A DNA stretch of 64,000 nt from Calonectria ilicicola (GCA_020809705.1 CP085825.1:2418001-2482000), one strand, 5' to 3'. Numbered from the stretch's first letter, positions 33,413 through 44,240 are shown. Numbers and translations are program-made. Notes: a model not told the origin generated them from the sequence alone.

Positions 33413-35128
33413 CTACTTTCGATAATAGATCTACACAACACGTCAGCCCCGTGGACAAGCCTGCATTTGACAGCGTTTGTCGGATGCTGTGACATACCTT
33501 CTTGAATTGGAAATGCAGCTGCAAGATTCCCTGCTCGGCCTAAGATTAGCGAACATGCCCGGGGAAGTGCAGAGACACAAGGGATCTAATTCGGGCGTTT
33601 GACATTGATGCGGTGGGCTGGATTTGGATGGCCTTGATGCAGTTACCACAACGTGGCGGCTGAGTACATCCGCAATACCACGTGAACATCACAACAAAGG
33701 AAGTTTTGGACCTACCTTGTCGAAAGAACTTTTGAATCCCCGGTCCTTCTTGGCACTGTAGTCCCATTCACGATCCACGATTCGAAACGCAATATCCTCG
33801 TAGGGAGGGCCTGCGATGAATCGGATGAGGCACGTGTCCTCCTCTCCAGCCGCAGCAAACGACTCTCCTCGTCTTCGCCCATGCTCGCGAATGATTTTGA
33901 ATGTCGGTGCCTTTGTCTTGTCAATGAGCTCAGGGTAGAAAATGTTGAATTTGTACCCCTGGACAACCTTTGGTGGCGGATTGTCATGATCGTAGTGGGT
34001 CTGATTATACTTGTTCCAGTCATATCCCATTTGCACACGATTGAAGTAACGAGGCTTTCTGGGTCTGTACTTGTCCGACCACTGGGGGTTTGAAGAACCA
34101 ACAACAGCCTCCTCTGCAGTGAAGATCTCTTCGTTTTCGTCGATGCCACGAGCAACCTCGCGATCATATAAAGCCTTTGTAGCCTGCGAGAAGTCTATGT
34201 CGTCTGCCTGAGAAAAGCGAGAGGTTCCGCCTGGAGCGGAATCGGTTGCGTGGCGCTCGGAGGATGAGGAAGCAACAGCTTGTTTGGACGCCTCGCCTTT
34301 CGAAACGGGGGCCCCGGAAGTGGAGGACGGGATGTTGTCGGTCGGCAACCCTTTTTCGAGCGCTTCCGCTTTGGCAGGATTGACTGCCTTCAATTGCTTA
34401 ATCCGGTTGGCCTTGATTGCTTCGTACACCTGTCCCAGTTTGGCTCGGGCTTTCCAAACCAAGAGACTTCGTAACAGTTGCCCCCAGTAATCGGTATCAA
34501 TCTCCTCGTTGGATTGAAGTTTAGCCTTGATCTGCTTCTCCAGCCCTTCGAGCTGCTCGTACGTCTTTGGAGCAAGAATTTTATCAATATCATCCGAAAC
34601 ACTGCTAACCACTCGCTCTTCTCGGCCTTGAGGATTCAACCTCGATTTCCGATCTGCACAGAGTGTCTTGACTGCCTTCCAATACTCCCGGTTCATCTTG
34701 TTCGTTTCCAGCGTGTGATAGGATTCGATCTCGCTTTCCAAGTCAGCGATCTCGGCAGAATCCAAAGACTTTATAACATCCCCAGGCGGGGGGACATCAA
34801 TCTCGGTGTCCTTGTCATCATCATCAAACACGTCTCGATCGGTATCGATGTATCTCAGGTTGAAGGCGAGATAATCAATAGGCTTCGCACGGCCCTCTCG
34901 AACTCGGATGTCGGCCTTTTTCTTAGACTGCTTCAGAACGAACTTGTCTTCGTCGGCCACGAACTGGCGCGATTGCTCGTCTTGGGTCAAATACCTTCCA
35001 ACGTTTCTGGGAGCAGGCGGACGTGAGGACTTGGAGATTCGGGTGTTGGGATCGTGTCTGGGGGAGGTAACATCGCGCCGAGTAGGAGACCTACGCCCCG
35101 CGATCATTGCACGACGTCCTGGGTTCAT
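33413..35128 (-). CDS. Splicing factor Cactin
   Basis: Three exons: 35128-33716, 33539-33498 (42 nt) and 33430-33413 (18 nt), 490 residues. The tiny last exons were found by family continuity: FDK is followed by AEQGILQLHFQFKK and then IYYRK-stop, all in phase with GTAGGT/TTAG and GTATGT/GTAG borders. The C-terminal Cactin domain is strong: YRPRKPRYFNRVQMGYDWNK, NQTHYDHDNPPPKVVQGYKF, then CLIRFIAGPPYEDIAFRIV. The central coiled region (residues about 130-270) fits the Cactin mid domain. Cactin is a nuclear spliceosome-associated protein in S. pombe and animals. ATG 35128 (MNPGRRAM) is the first ATG. The long RS-type N-terminus of animal Cactin is absent or much reduced. Confidence 0.9.
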
Positions 35129-35247
35129 ATTTTCGAGAGCCGAAAGAGAAACGGCCACCTGGTGTTGACGCGCCGGGTGTATGAGATGCTCTCTGCCTTA
35201 TCGGGTAGTGGGAACTCGAAAAACACTTATCGGTGTGCCATGTCATA

Positions 35248-35255
35248 TCACGTGA
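35248..35255. promoter_or_regulatory. TCACGTGA palindrome upstream of Cactin
   Basis: A perfect 8 bp palindrome 120 bp upstream of the Cactin ATG, containing a CACGTG E-box. It lies at a distance comparable to the E-box elements before RPL23 and SmG. Confidence 0.4.
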
Positions 35256-35397
35256 TGTAGCATGATGATGGTCAAAGCAACCAGACAAATGGAAATCTAG
35301 ACACGGAGAATCAATCTAGCTAACATTCATTATCCGAGAAGCAAAAAGACAATTGTCCGAATGGGCAAAAATATTGGATGGCATCGTGAGACAATCC

Positions 35398-35493
35398 TGC
35401 TCCCGGCAGGGCTTGAACCTGCGACCTTCGCATCACCAACACTTGCAAGCTGAAGTATTAGTACGAAGCTCTAACCAACTGAGCTACGGAAGC
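35398..35493 (-). tRNA. tRNA-Ile (anticodon AAU) with intron
   Basis: Read on the minus strand from 35493. The acceptor stem GCTTCCG pairs with CGGGAGC (one G-U), with discriminator A at 35398. The D arm is GCTC/GAGC with an AGTTGGTTA loop. The anticodon stem TCGTA pairs with TGCGA, and the loop CTAATA places anticodon AAT at 35459-35457. A 22 nt intron (35455-35434) follows base 37, the canonical position. The T arm is GCAGG-TTCAAGC-CCTGC. The A-box (TAGCTCAGTTGG) and B-box (GGTTCAAGC) promoters are intact. The mature tRNA is 74 nt before CCA, and decodes AUU (and AUC after inosine modification). Confidence 0.95.
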
Positions 35494-36617
35494 CGTCCAA
35501 TGAACTTGATGATTAGATAAGCTCTGTTGTTGGTTACAAAGGCTCTGCACACCTGTCTGGCTAGAATCCGACATCAACCCAAGCGATGTCTTAGAATCAG
35601 TGTGGACTTGTTGTTTTCAATGGACACGAGACCAGATCAGATGGATGCTGTTGGGTTTTCCCCGAGTCTTATTAGTGTTTTCCCGTGCAGAAGTTTGTAG
35701 TGGAGATGTTTCAGATGTTTGCGACATCTCTATTCGACTTGGAAATATGGTTGTTTGTGATGCATCTAGTTTGCTAGGTGAGGTTAACGAACCCAACGTG
35801 ATTATCTCATAGAACCGGGCATCCCCACGCCCAAACACACACAGGAACAAGCAAACGTCACACTAATTTCCTCCGTGGGATTATATTACAAATTAGAAAA
35901 CAAGTGCCTCATCGCGTCTTGCGGTTCAATGCTCCGACCTACCCTGTATTCCTATGACGCTATAATGGTAGCCAACCAACCGAAATCGCCAATCCATTTC
36001 CAAGCGTCACTATAAACAGCCACAAAGACAGCTTGCCCATAAAAAGTAAGCGGTTTGTGGCGGCTGGCTAAGAAAGTAACCGGAGCTAGACCGTAAGGCA
36101 GGGATTGTGTGCGGCCATTTGAGCAAGTTTATGTATGCTGTCTCAACTTGGTGGTTGGGCTGTCTTTGGCGTGTGCCCCACCCCCGCAACTTCAAAATTC
36201 CGCTGTGCGTGGGTGTACATTTGGTGAGATTACTGGAGGTCAATGTTAATCACAACGAGAACTCCACAGCGACAAAAGGAAGGGAAAGCTGGAGCAGAAC
36301 CGTGTCTTTTTTTAATCAATTAAACGATTCACTGATGCCATTGATTAATTTGCCCTACAATGGCCCGTCGTTTACAGTGTTTTTTGCTGTGACGAGTTGC
36401 GCAGTTTGGCCACTCCCACACCACCCATGGTATCGGAGCGGCATCCTGCTGTGTCACAGACACTTGATGCATCCCGCGATCAGGAAGCTGGAAATATGGC
36501 GGCTAGTGGGATAATGTCACCCACGCTAGCAACTTTCAGCTGCAAGCCGAGTTAAGCTTACCCTGTCAAGCATACTTCTGGCGTCCGTGTGATTGCACCT
36601 CATGTTCTGAGACCGTG
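35494..36617. other. Intergenic between tRNA and X325 gene
   Basis: 1.1 kb with no supportable gene. The right-hand 600 bp would be the upstream region of the X325 gene. Confidence 0.5.
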
Positions 36618-36624
36618 TATAAAA
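36618..36624 (+). promoter_or_regulatory. TATA box of the X325 gene
   Basis: TATAAAA lies 145 bp upstream of ATG 36763 and is followed by a CT-rich leader (ctcctgcccaattcc and cctcccacc blocks), the usual layout of a strongly expressed fungal gene. Confidence 0.55.
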
Positions 36625-36762
36625 GCAATCAGCCGCAGGGCTTTCTCAGGCCGTGGGCTTCTCCTGCCCAATTCCTTCACCCCTCTAGCTCCCTTGTTGC
36701 CAATCCCTCCTCCCACCTTGTCACACTCCCCGTTTTTCTCATAGCGTCTCGTTTGTGTTAAT

Positions 36763-37497
36763 ATGATGACTAGCAAGTCCCTCCTCGTTTTGGCTGCCGC
36801 CAATGTAGCGACTGCTCACTTCGGCCTCGTATTCCCCGAAATGCGGGCCGATACCCTCCTGGAGGAGAACGAATCCAAGTACAGCCAGTGGACCTACCCC
36901 TGTATGCCATTGCATCCTGCGCTGATCTATGCATGCCCTGCTAACATGAACCTAATCTCAGGCGCTGGTGTTGACTATGGCGTGGGAAACGTCACCGATT
37001 GGCCCCTCGACGGCGGTGCTGTCAAGCTCGACTTGCACCATCCCTACACCTACGTCTTCATCAACCTCGGTCTTGGCGAAAACTCCACCAATTTTAACAT
37101 CTCGTTGACTCCCCAGTTCTGGAATGCGACCAGTCCTGGCCAGCTGTGTGTTGAAAAGCTCGAGCTTCCCATTGACGTTAAAGATGGCGCTGTAGCCAGC
37201 TTGCAAGTCGTCACCGGAGGCGATAGTGGATCTGCTCTGTATAATTGCGCCGACATCCGTTTCAAGAAGGATGCTAAAGGTCCAAGCAACTGTACCTCAG
37301 AGGTCGACTACTTCAAAGTTCAAGACCAGTCTAATCTCGACGAAGAAGACGGCAGTTCCAGCAACTCCAACAGTTCTAGCTCTGATTCATCCAGCTCCAA
37401 TAACGATAACGCAGCGGGCTTTCTTAACGTGAACATGGCTGCCCTGACCTCTGTTGTTGGGCTTGCAACCCTGTTTGCTATGGGAATGTGCAATTAA
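36763..37497 (+). CDS. GPI-anchored X325/BIM1-like copper protein
   Basis: Exons 36763-36901 and 36962-37497 give 224 residues. An 18-residue signal peptide ends at VATA, leaving His19 as the new N-terminus (HFGLVFPEMRADTL). That N-terminal His is the copper-binding feature shared with LPMOs. The X325/BIM1 family has an LPMO-like fold but no known polysaccharide cleavage, and the Cryptococcus member acts in copper uptake. Conserved blocks are QWTYPCAG, NVTDWPLDGGAVKLDLHHPY and YVFINLGLG. N-glycosylation sequons are present (NSTN, NISL, NATS). A Ser/Asn-rich stalk and a C-terminal hydrophobic segment (about 200-222) indicate a GPI anchor. The intron (60 nt; GTATGC, GCTAAC, CAG) lacks stops and keeps frame, so an unspliced reading would be 244 residues. 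Confidence 0.88.
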   Translation: MMTSKSLLVLAAANVATAHFGLVFPEMRADTLLEENESKYSQWTYPCMPLHPALIYACPANMNLISGAGVDYGVGNVTDWPLDGGAVKLDLHHPYTYVFINLGLGENSTNFNISLTPQFWNATSPGQLCVEKLELPIDVKDGAVASLQVVTGGDSGSALYNCADIRFKKDAKGPSNCTSEVDYFKVQDQSNLDEEDGSSSNSNSSSSDSSSSNNDNAAGFLNVNMAALTSVVGLATLFAMGMCN

Positions 37498-37966
37498 GTC
37501 TACATGACATGGTGAATAAGAAGTGACAAGGAAGTAGGGTATATATTAAATGCAAAAATCCATCATGAGGTCGTCATCAGCACTGCAGGCATTCATGCCC
37601 GGACCATAATATACAAAACGTGATAATTTATCAATACAAACAACACAAAAATGCTTGTGATGCACCAAACCCATGCAAATGTACTCTAAGCCAACCCCGC
37701 TCTGTCATCACCCATGTCGTTTATTCAATCTGGGATATGTTAATCATGCTTCTCCGAGTTCGTTGAATGTGCCACTTACCCTGTCATCCCGTAAACATAG
37801 CGCCTGGCCCTTTCTCAGGACTAAAAAAAAAAAAGAATACATAGCACTCCATCTCAACTCCAAGCAACGGGGAAAATCATCGTTGCTGTTTATGGCAAAT
37901 GCAATAGTAGTAGATCCTTGTCATAAATTCTTGAAGAAAACCAGTCTTTGTGGGCGGCTCGCAACC
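37498..37966. other. Convergent 3' intergenic
   Basis: 469 bp between the X325 and kinase stop codons, holding both 3' UTRs and an A-run at about 37824-37835. No gene seen. Confidence 0.6.
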
Positions 37967-39832
37967 TCAACCCGTGGCTGAGATCTTGTCTGCGGCCAGC
38001 TCCTGTAGTACCCTCGCCATAGTGATGCGTTGCTGGTGGTTTGGTGTCAGCATCTCCATAATTAGTCGTTCCAGAAGGTCCTTGGTATTGAGTCTCTCCC
38101 TGGCCTCGTGGATCTCGGACAACCAGTCACGCATTTGGTTGACGGCTGGCTGTCCGTTTCCGTACTGCTTGTGCGCAATCGTGGAGTTGTTAACACCTGC
38201 GATTTGCCAGTACAGTGGGCGGGGATGCTGACGTCTGGCGCGACAGTCTGGGAAAGGGATCTTGCGCAACACATAGAGCATGGTGATACCAAGCGCCCAA
38301 ACGTCCGACGGAGGGCCGCGAAGCTTCCGCCCGATGAACTCTGGAGGGACGTAGTACGGGGTCCCGCCACTGTTCGGTGAATTGCTGGCCAGCGTTGAGA
38401 GACCAAAATCGCAAAGGACGGCACCTCGCTCAGGAGAGTAGAGGATATTGGCCGGCTTGATGTCATTGTGAACCAGCTTGCGTCCGTGGATGTAGCTAAG
38501 TGCGCTGGCAATGTCTGTCAAGATCCTCCGTGCGTCGTTTCGGTCGCCTTGAAACTCGTCATTTGCCTTGCTCCTCCATCGAGGCGCTGCCGTTAGGTCT
38601 TTGGCGTCCACGTGCTCCATGTACAGAGACAAGAAGCGCGCATCACCGCCGTAGTATCGGACAATGGAGTCATGCTTTAGCTCCTCCTGGCTGTTACACT
38701 CGCGCAGCCACATATCAGCCTGGCGGATGACATTCCGTTCGTGCACATAGGGTTTGTCATTAGGATTTGCAACGCGGGTCTTGAGCACCTTGACAGTGAC
38801 TAGGTCTGATATTTGGGAATGCTCGGCGGTATAAACAGCCGACAGCGATGTTGAAGCAATCGGGTCTCGCTTCGTGAGCTTGTACTCATCAAGCTCACAC
38901 ACTCTTGGCACTGCAATGGTTTGACCCTTTTCGGTATCAAGAAGCGGGTGAGTATCGACAACAGAGAGCTCCTTGCTCTCACGACCATTGGGAAGGGGGA
39001 AGACAAGCGGGTTAGCAGTAGGCCTCAGAAACATGATGACGCTATCGTCGCCAGGCGTATCTGGGTCCGAGACACGGCGCTTAACTCGCTTCTCATCCAT
39101 TTCTGGGGTCAAGGCCCGCTTTCCACTCAAGTTGATCTGGCTGGAATTGCTTGACGAAGACACATCTTCGACAATGGCACGTGGCTGGTGTTCATAAAGC
39201 GTCACTGGGCGCTTCTCTAGGATCCTGAAGTCGAGGACGGCAATGTCCCTAACTGTGATGCGCCATGTTCCTGGCTTCAAGGCCTTGGCCAGTCCTGGGT
39301 TGATGACGTGGGCGGGCCTGAGGGGAGGGCTTGATGAAGGGGTCTGGGAGACGCTGGAGAGGGAGATTGGAACGTCGGATTTGTTTAGGAATATTACCTT
39401 GTCACTGGCAGGATCGTAGTACAGTTCGCACCATAGAGGAGGTCGCGGGGAGTCATCCTGGGTCTCGCCGGGGATACGGACGGAGAACTTGATATCCTTT
39501 GCAGTCTGGGTCACGGCGAGGACCTTGTGTTCAGGTTGCTCCGAGGAGGCTACCTCAGCGCGGAGAGCAAGCCACTGGCAACTATCACTACCAGGACTGA
39601 CAGACCGCGAGTTGGGGAACTTGGTCAGAGGGCGGACGAGGATACGGATGCCCTGCCTATGGTGGTGATCCTCGACCTGGAGAACGTCGAGGGAAACGTC
39701 CGCGGGGTCAGCTGGGGTAACAGGTTCCTCAACACGAATGCCCTTGAAACGGGCATCAATCTCGGATTGTGAAAAAGGCACTGTATGAGCCTCAGAGCCC
39801 TCTTCTGAGGGCATCAGCCTAGGGTCGGCCAT
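37967..39832 (-). CDS. Divergent Ser/Thr protein kinase with N-terminal regulatory half
   Basis: Single exon, 621 residues. The kinase domain covers about 318-615: Lys348 in VTVKVLK, catalytic loop LVHNDIKPANIL (Asp457, Lys459 and the Asn are present; the HRD Arg is Asn456), DFG at 475-477, GGTPYYVPPEF as the activation-segment end, and SDVWALGITMLYVL in the F helix. The glycine-rich loop is replaced by IASTSLSAVY (325-334) with no glycines. The first 310 residues hold a beta-rich segment (RILVRPLT to GTWRITVRDIAVLDFRI), perhaps a fungal-specific ligand or phosphopeptide-binding module, and a basic KRVKRR patch near 249 that may be nuclear-targeting. Catalytic residues suggest an active enzyme. 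No substrate can be assigned. Confidence 0.85.
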   Translation of the reverse strand: MADPRLMPSEEGSEAHTVPFSQSEIDARFKGIRVEEPVTPADPADVSLDVLQVEDHHHRQGIRILVRPLTKFPNSRSVSPGSDSCQWLALRAEVASSEQPEHKVLAVTQTAKDIKFSVRIPGETQDDSPRPPLWCELYYDPASDKVIFLNKSDVPISLSSVSQTPSSSPPLRPAHVINPGLAKALKPGTWRITVRDIAVLDFRILEKRPVTLYEHQPRAIVEDVSSSSNSSQINLSGKRALTPEMDEKRVKRRVSDPDTPGDDSVIMFLRPTANPLVFPLPNGRESKELSVVDTHPLLDTEKGQTIAVPRVCELDEYKLTKRDPIASTSLSAVYTAEHSQISDLVTVKVLKTRVANPNDKPYVHERNVIRQADMWLRECNSQEELKHDSIVRYYGGDARFLSLYMEHVDAKDLTAAPRWRSKANDEFQGDRNDARRILTDIASALSYIHGRKLVHNDIKPANILYSPERGAVLCDFGLSTLASNSPNSGGTPYYVPPEFIGRKLRGPPSDVWALGITMLYVLRKIPFPDCRARRQHPRPLYWQIAGVNNSTIAHKQYGNGQPAVNQMRDWLSEIHEARERLNTKDLLERLIMEMLTPNHQQRITMARVLQELAADKISATG

Positions 39833-42800
39833 GAGGATGGCGTGCCTAACGGCCCATGCGACGTTGGTAAGCGATCAGAAAGGGCGGGAAGGTGAGAGGT
39901 TGAAAAAAAAAAAGTTGAGTGAGTGTACCTCGGGGATAAGCCGACAAGTGCAGCTCAGTGAGGGATTTCAGAATAGCAATGGTGGTAATACAGCTTGTTG
40001 TGAGAGCTGTGTATGACTCGTTGTGAAAAAAATGAGATGACAAGCCAGCCGCGTTGTGCTGAGATATGTTGCGCTGCGCTGTGCTGTGCTGCGCCGAGGT
40101 GGGCTGGGCTGAGGAGCCAGGCTGAGATTGTGCTGTGTCGTGGCCCGTTATGATTTTGAGTGGGCGGAACGGGTACGGGATGCGAGGCGAGGCGAGGCGA
40201 CGGTTTGGCAAGGCAAAATTGGCAGGTTGATCAGCTTAGCTTAGCTAGCTCTGGATGCGGCGGGCAGACAATTGCAGCGGAGCAAGGGTCTTCACAGTGG
40301 AAGAGACGAAGCGCGCGCAAAAAAGGGGGGGTGGTTTGGAAGTGTGGGTTGTGGCTAGGGGGAGAATGGGTGCACAGCGGGTATACATAGGTTCTAGGTT
40401 GGTAAGGCCATGGTAATTAAATGCAGGAACAAGTCAAGCGGCACATGGAACGGGATAGAATAGAAGTGGTGGATTATGGAGCAAGAGGGAGTAAAGAGGA
40501 CAAGCAGGCACATCATAAGGACAAGCTGGGGTCTTTTGATGGGGGCAGAATGGGAGCCCGTCAAGGCCTGCTGATTGAGTCCCGTCTCGTCTCAGCCTCC
40601 ACGAGGAGGAACTGACCCCGTCATCCAACGAGCCATAATACCAGCGTGTACCTATGACGGCACTGCTATAACTACCATGGGGCCAGGGTCTGACTTGCCT
40701 TGGAGCGGGACCACTCAGCTGCCTGTGACGGCAATTGTTTACTGCAGTAGGTTGATGACGCTTTTCCCTGGCTCTTTGAGGAGAGGCAAAAGAAACGGCA
40801 GCGAGCGGGAGGAGCGGCGCGCAGCGGGGTGTCTGGGGCACTGGGGCCCTGAGTTCGGGAGGCCAGAAAATGGGGGAGAGCCCTTCGTGTTTGGCTGGTT
40901 GCCTCTCCACCTTGGATGCCGCCGGCCGCCTGGTTGGGCTGACGCTGATGGGCGAAGCCGTTGAGTGGAGGGTCGGCTAGCAGCGTGGCTGTGATTGGCG
41001 ACATGCAAGTAACTTGCTTGATGGTCACTTACAGCGGTGGAACCGGTCGATGCGCTGAGCCCAAAAAATAAGGAAGAAAGAAATGCAGAGGCATCTTGCG
41101 CCACACTCTTGCTCTTGAAACTATGGCGGTTCTGCGGCTGTGTTGAGCCTTGAGATTTGGGCACAAAAGTGTATGGAAATGGCCAATCCAGCTGATCTGG
41201 CCACACGGGACAATGACGCAGTATATAGATGGCAGATTCCACAACACTGTCCTCTCTCACGGAGCCTTCTAAAACGAGAGGCTAGCAGTGGTCGCGAGGT
41301 GTGCAGCACGAATGACTTTGGCGGAACGTGAGGTTGTCACGGTCACAAGGCAGATGGTTAGCTTCTCTGATGAGTAGGCAGCCTACTGATGTCACGTGGA
41401 GTATTGGCTCTGTCGTTGCCAGCAGAAACAACCTATCAAGAATATCACTGGATAGGTAATGTCCAAGACTGGAAAACATTGATCTAATAATAGAAGGAGG
41501 TGAACGAGAACGATTGAAACAACGAGTTATATTAAAGCGTAAAAAACAGTGACTGTTAGATATTTCGGATGGAAACGCCAGCAACCGTTCTCCGAGTACC
41601 GTTTAAAAACTAGCCATGTAATTGGCTGTAGGTGCCTCGTCGTTTTTGGTTTAGCCATCCGTTAGTAACGCTGGTAGCCACAATATGGTGATTGGCCACA
41701 ACAGAATCGGCAAGTTTCGTGACTGCTGACAGCAGCCCTTCTTCATCATCTACACCATCATTCTGCACTTTTCGGTGTACTCTTCTGGAAAAATTTTTTC
41801 TTTTCCCCAAGAAAATTGTAAAATCACAACAAGCCAACATCACACTAATTTACAAGAGGCTTAGATTAAGGCTGGATCATCGCCATATCCTGCCTGAAGA
41901 GCACTGGCTCGGGCTTTATCGCTGCATGCCTATGCCTATGCCCCACAAACTACCGCTGTGCCAACCAACATTTGAAGCCGGCCGCACAACATGCCACAAA
42001 ACTAAAATCTTCGACATGCATTGCTTCCTCTGCGCCCGCGACAGCCTCTTTTCTGTAGAAGGGTGCGGAGGAAGCCTGGCAATGAGAATATGCCTAATCG
42101 AGGTGTTCTGAGACGGGAATGCAGCCATCATCCGGGGAAAAGGTGTTGTGTTTGCATCACCAGTCTTCAAGAGACTGACATGGAAGTGCGGTGTGCGTTA
42201 GCCTCACTATCCTCCACACCCATTCGGACACAACGTCGTCAAGGCCAGATGGAAGCAGCTGGGCCGCCATCGAACATCTGTCGCTATTTTCGTTGGCGCA
42301 CCAAATTCCGACGTCGGGCCACGACGCACGCAGCCATTATCTCACAGCCCGGGCCCCTCCCGAATCCAGACGCTTTGGATGCTCATAAGCTGATACCGCG
42401 GTTACCCACTTATGCACGGTGGGTCAGCAACTGGAATCCCTGCAATGTCTCGCTAACCCTGGTCGGATGCGACACTGTGCTTCCAATTGGTCGCACGGAT
42501 CACATCTGACCCACCTTGAAATTTGTGATTGGGCATCTGGGTTTTCGCTCCGCTCCTTATTGGCTGCGGCAAGTGGCGGAGTGATGCATTTTCAGTCTCG
42601 CGTGCCAGAACTCTAGCCCATGCATCCAATTAAAACCCCTTCTGGGTGCCACAATTAATGCCTCAGGCCTCCATATTCGCCCTCGTTTTGGGGGCTAACA
42701 CGGTCTGCGTTATGTTGCTAGTCGGCGCACCCCAAACCACCAGTGCTCCTGTTTTCGACACCGTCATCACGCCCGCGAACGAATCGTACCCCATCGAACC

Positions 42801-42914
42801 GCACAACACAGCACCAGCAGCCCGCAAAACACGCCGCAATCGCCTGTTCGCTTCAGCTCTCTTCGACTGCTGAGCACCTGCTGGACCCGTTTCTTCGCCA
42901 TGGCCATGATATAG
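39833..42914. other. Long divergent intergenic region
   Basis: About 3 kb between the kinase start and the start of the 43 kb gene. It holds the kinase promoter with the repeats above, a TCACGTGG at 41393-41400 and a TATATA-like site near 41222. Open frames at 40434-41260 (minus) and 41692-42111 (plus) have biased, repeat-driven composition and no domain. The last few hundred bases may contain a first exon of the downstream gene. Confidence 0.5.
40070..40250. repeat. Cluster of short tandem motifs upstream of kinase gene
   Basis: GCTGT/GCTGC units at 40070-40115, (GCGAG) units at 40182-40201 and AGCTT units at 40233-40250, all 240-420 bp upstream of the kinase start. Simple slipped repeats, not a mobile element. 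Confidence 0.6.
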
Positions 42915-43043
42915 ATCCCTCAGCTCACTAGAGCTTTCAAACCAAAACGCGGTGCTTCCTACTGGGCTATCCCCCAAACCCCCTTACCCCCCGAACAACC
43001 ACAATTCCACCATCAATACCCACCATACGACAGTGACCTCGAC

Positions 43044-44240
43044 ATGGACGACCCGGGCTGGTCTTGGCCGGCCTGGAAATTCGGCATGAAGAGGGATGAC
43101 CTCTTTACCAAACTCCACGATCAGTACAACACCTTTACTTTTACTCTCCAAGACCCCGAGGCCTTTCACCACGACGTCTACGAAATCTCCCGCGATGCTG
43201 ACACAGCGGATGAGTTCCATCGCTTAATGGCCGACCGGCAACGCCAGCGGCTCGCTGAACTCCACGAGAGTCTCGAGTCGCTGGCCGTTGAGATCATCGC
43301 CAATCCTAAACTTATGGATTCGGAGCACTGGCAATATGCACTCCAGCTCTTCCGGACCAAATCATTTGACTCCATTGTCCGCTACTTTGCAAGCTACCTC
43401 CCCGACACCTACCTCGATCAACAAGACGCCATCTCCATCTCTTCCTCCTTTTCCGAGACCAACAGCGTCAAGACGGAAAGCACCACGGCCAGCAGTGTCG
43501 ATGATGCTCCCATTACTAGTTTCTTTGGTGGTAATTCTATCATGACAAAGGAACCCCTTTCTATTCATTCCAGTATGCGGTCTTCACATCTCGAAGCCCC
43601 CCTTTCGCCCCCGAGCTCGGAGGCTACTCCTGACGAAGAGGCCGTCGCCTCCTCCCCACCTGGAGACCTAGAGTCTCACGGATATTCGTCCAACCCACCT
43701 TCACGATCGATGTCCTTCTCTGGCTCCGAATCAGAACCTTTTCGTTCTGGCTTGGTCCGGCCACACCTTGACGACGACGATGAGACCTCGCAGTCGGATG
43801 ATTGTGACAGCCCTGTCACTTCTGTTTCCGATTGTGGTGAGAGCCCGTCGCCTTTAGATGAGGCCAATGATTGCCATGATCACGATGGTGTTGACGAAGA
43901 TTTTGAGGATGAATTTCCAGCCGCTCAATTTCCCGAAGATGCCTTTGATGCGTTCGATTTTAGCAACGATACCCCAACCTCCGATACTCCTACCCCCCGA
44001 CAAGAAACCATCGCGTCCTGCTACCTTGAGTACAAATCCTCCGTGTCGCGGAGGTTTCCCTCCCCTCAACGACGCTCGCCTTCTCCCTCACCGAAACACC
44101 ATTTTACCTATCGCCGCGAAGGCTCATCCTTGAAAGACATAAGACGAAGTCCCGACGAAGCGCTTAGTAAGGTCCAGAAGACCATGGCCGATTCATCTCC
44201 CCATCGGAGGCGGCCAGGGTGTAGGAGGAGACTGGATTAG
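43044..44240 (+). CDS. Conserved-looking protein of unknown function, N-terminus uncertain
   Basis: From ATG 43044 the frame encodes 398 residues. The first 125 look folded: DDPGWSWPAWKFGMKRDDLF, a helical stretch (YEISRDADTADEFHRLMADR then LAELHESLESLAVEIIANP) and EHWQYALQLFRTKSFDSIVRY. The remainder is disordered, rich in Ser, Pro, Asp and Glu, with an Arg/Ser-rich C-terminus. The same frame is open upstream to 42915 and reads AFKPKRGASYWAIPQTP, then PEQPQFHHQYPPYDSDLDMD, which looks coding. A CACTAG acceptor at 42931 suggests an earlier exon supplies the true start. No catalytic motif was seen, and I cannot name the family. Confidence 0.75.
   Translation: MDDPGWSWPAWKFGMKRDDLFTKLHDQYNTFTFTLQDPEAFHHDVYEISRDADTADEFHRLMADRQRQRLAELHESLESLAVEIIANPKLMDSEHWQYALQLFRTKSFDSIVRYFASYLPDTYLDQQDAISISSSFSETNSVKTESTTASSVDDAPITSFFGGNSIMTKEPLSIHSSMRSSHLEAPLSPPSSEATPDEEAVASSPPGDLESHGYSSNPPSRSMSFSGSESEPFRSGLVRPHLDDDDETSQSDDCDSPVTSVSDCGESPSPLDEANDCHDHDGVDEDFEDEFPAAQFPEDAFDAFDFSNDTPTSDTPTPRQETIASCYLEYKSSVSRRFPSPQRRSPSPSPKHHFTYRREGSSLKDIRRSPDEALSKVQKTMADSSPHRRRPGCRRRLD

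Noticed and set aside
36902..36961. Uninterrupted 244-residue reading of the X325 gene
   Set aside because: Strong GTATGC, GCTAAC and CAG signals and the conserved YPCAG join show an intron; kept only as a possible retention isoform.
40434..41260. 158- and 173-codon frames on the minus strand
   Set aside because: Pro/Arg/Ser-rich low-complexity reading through the repeat-bearing upstream region of the kinase, no homology that I recognise.
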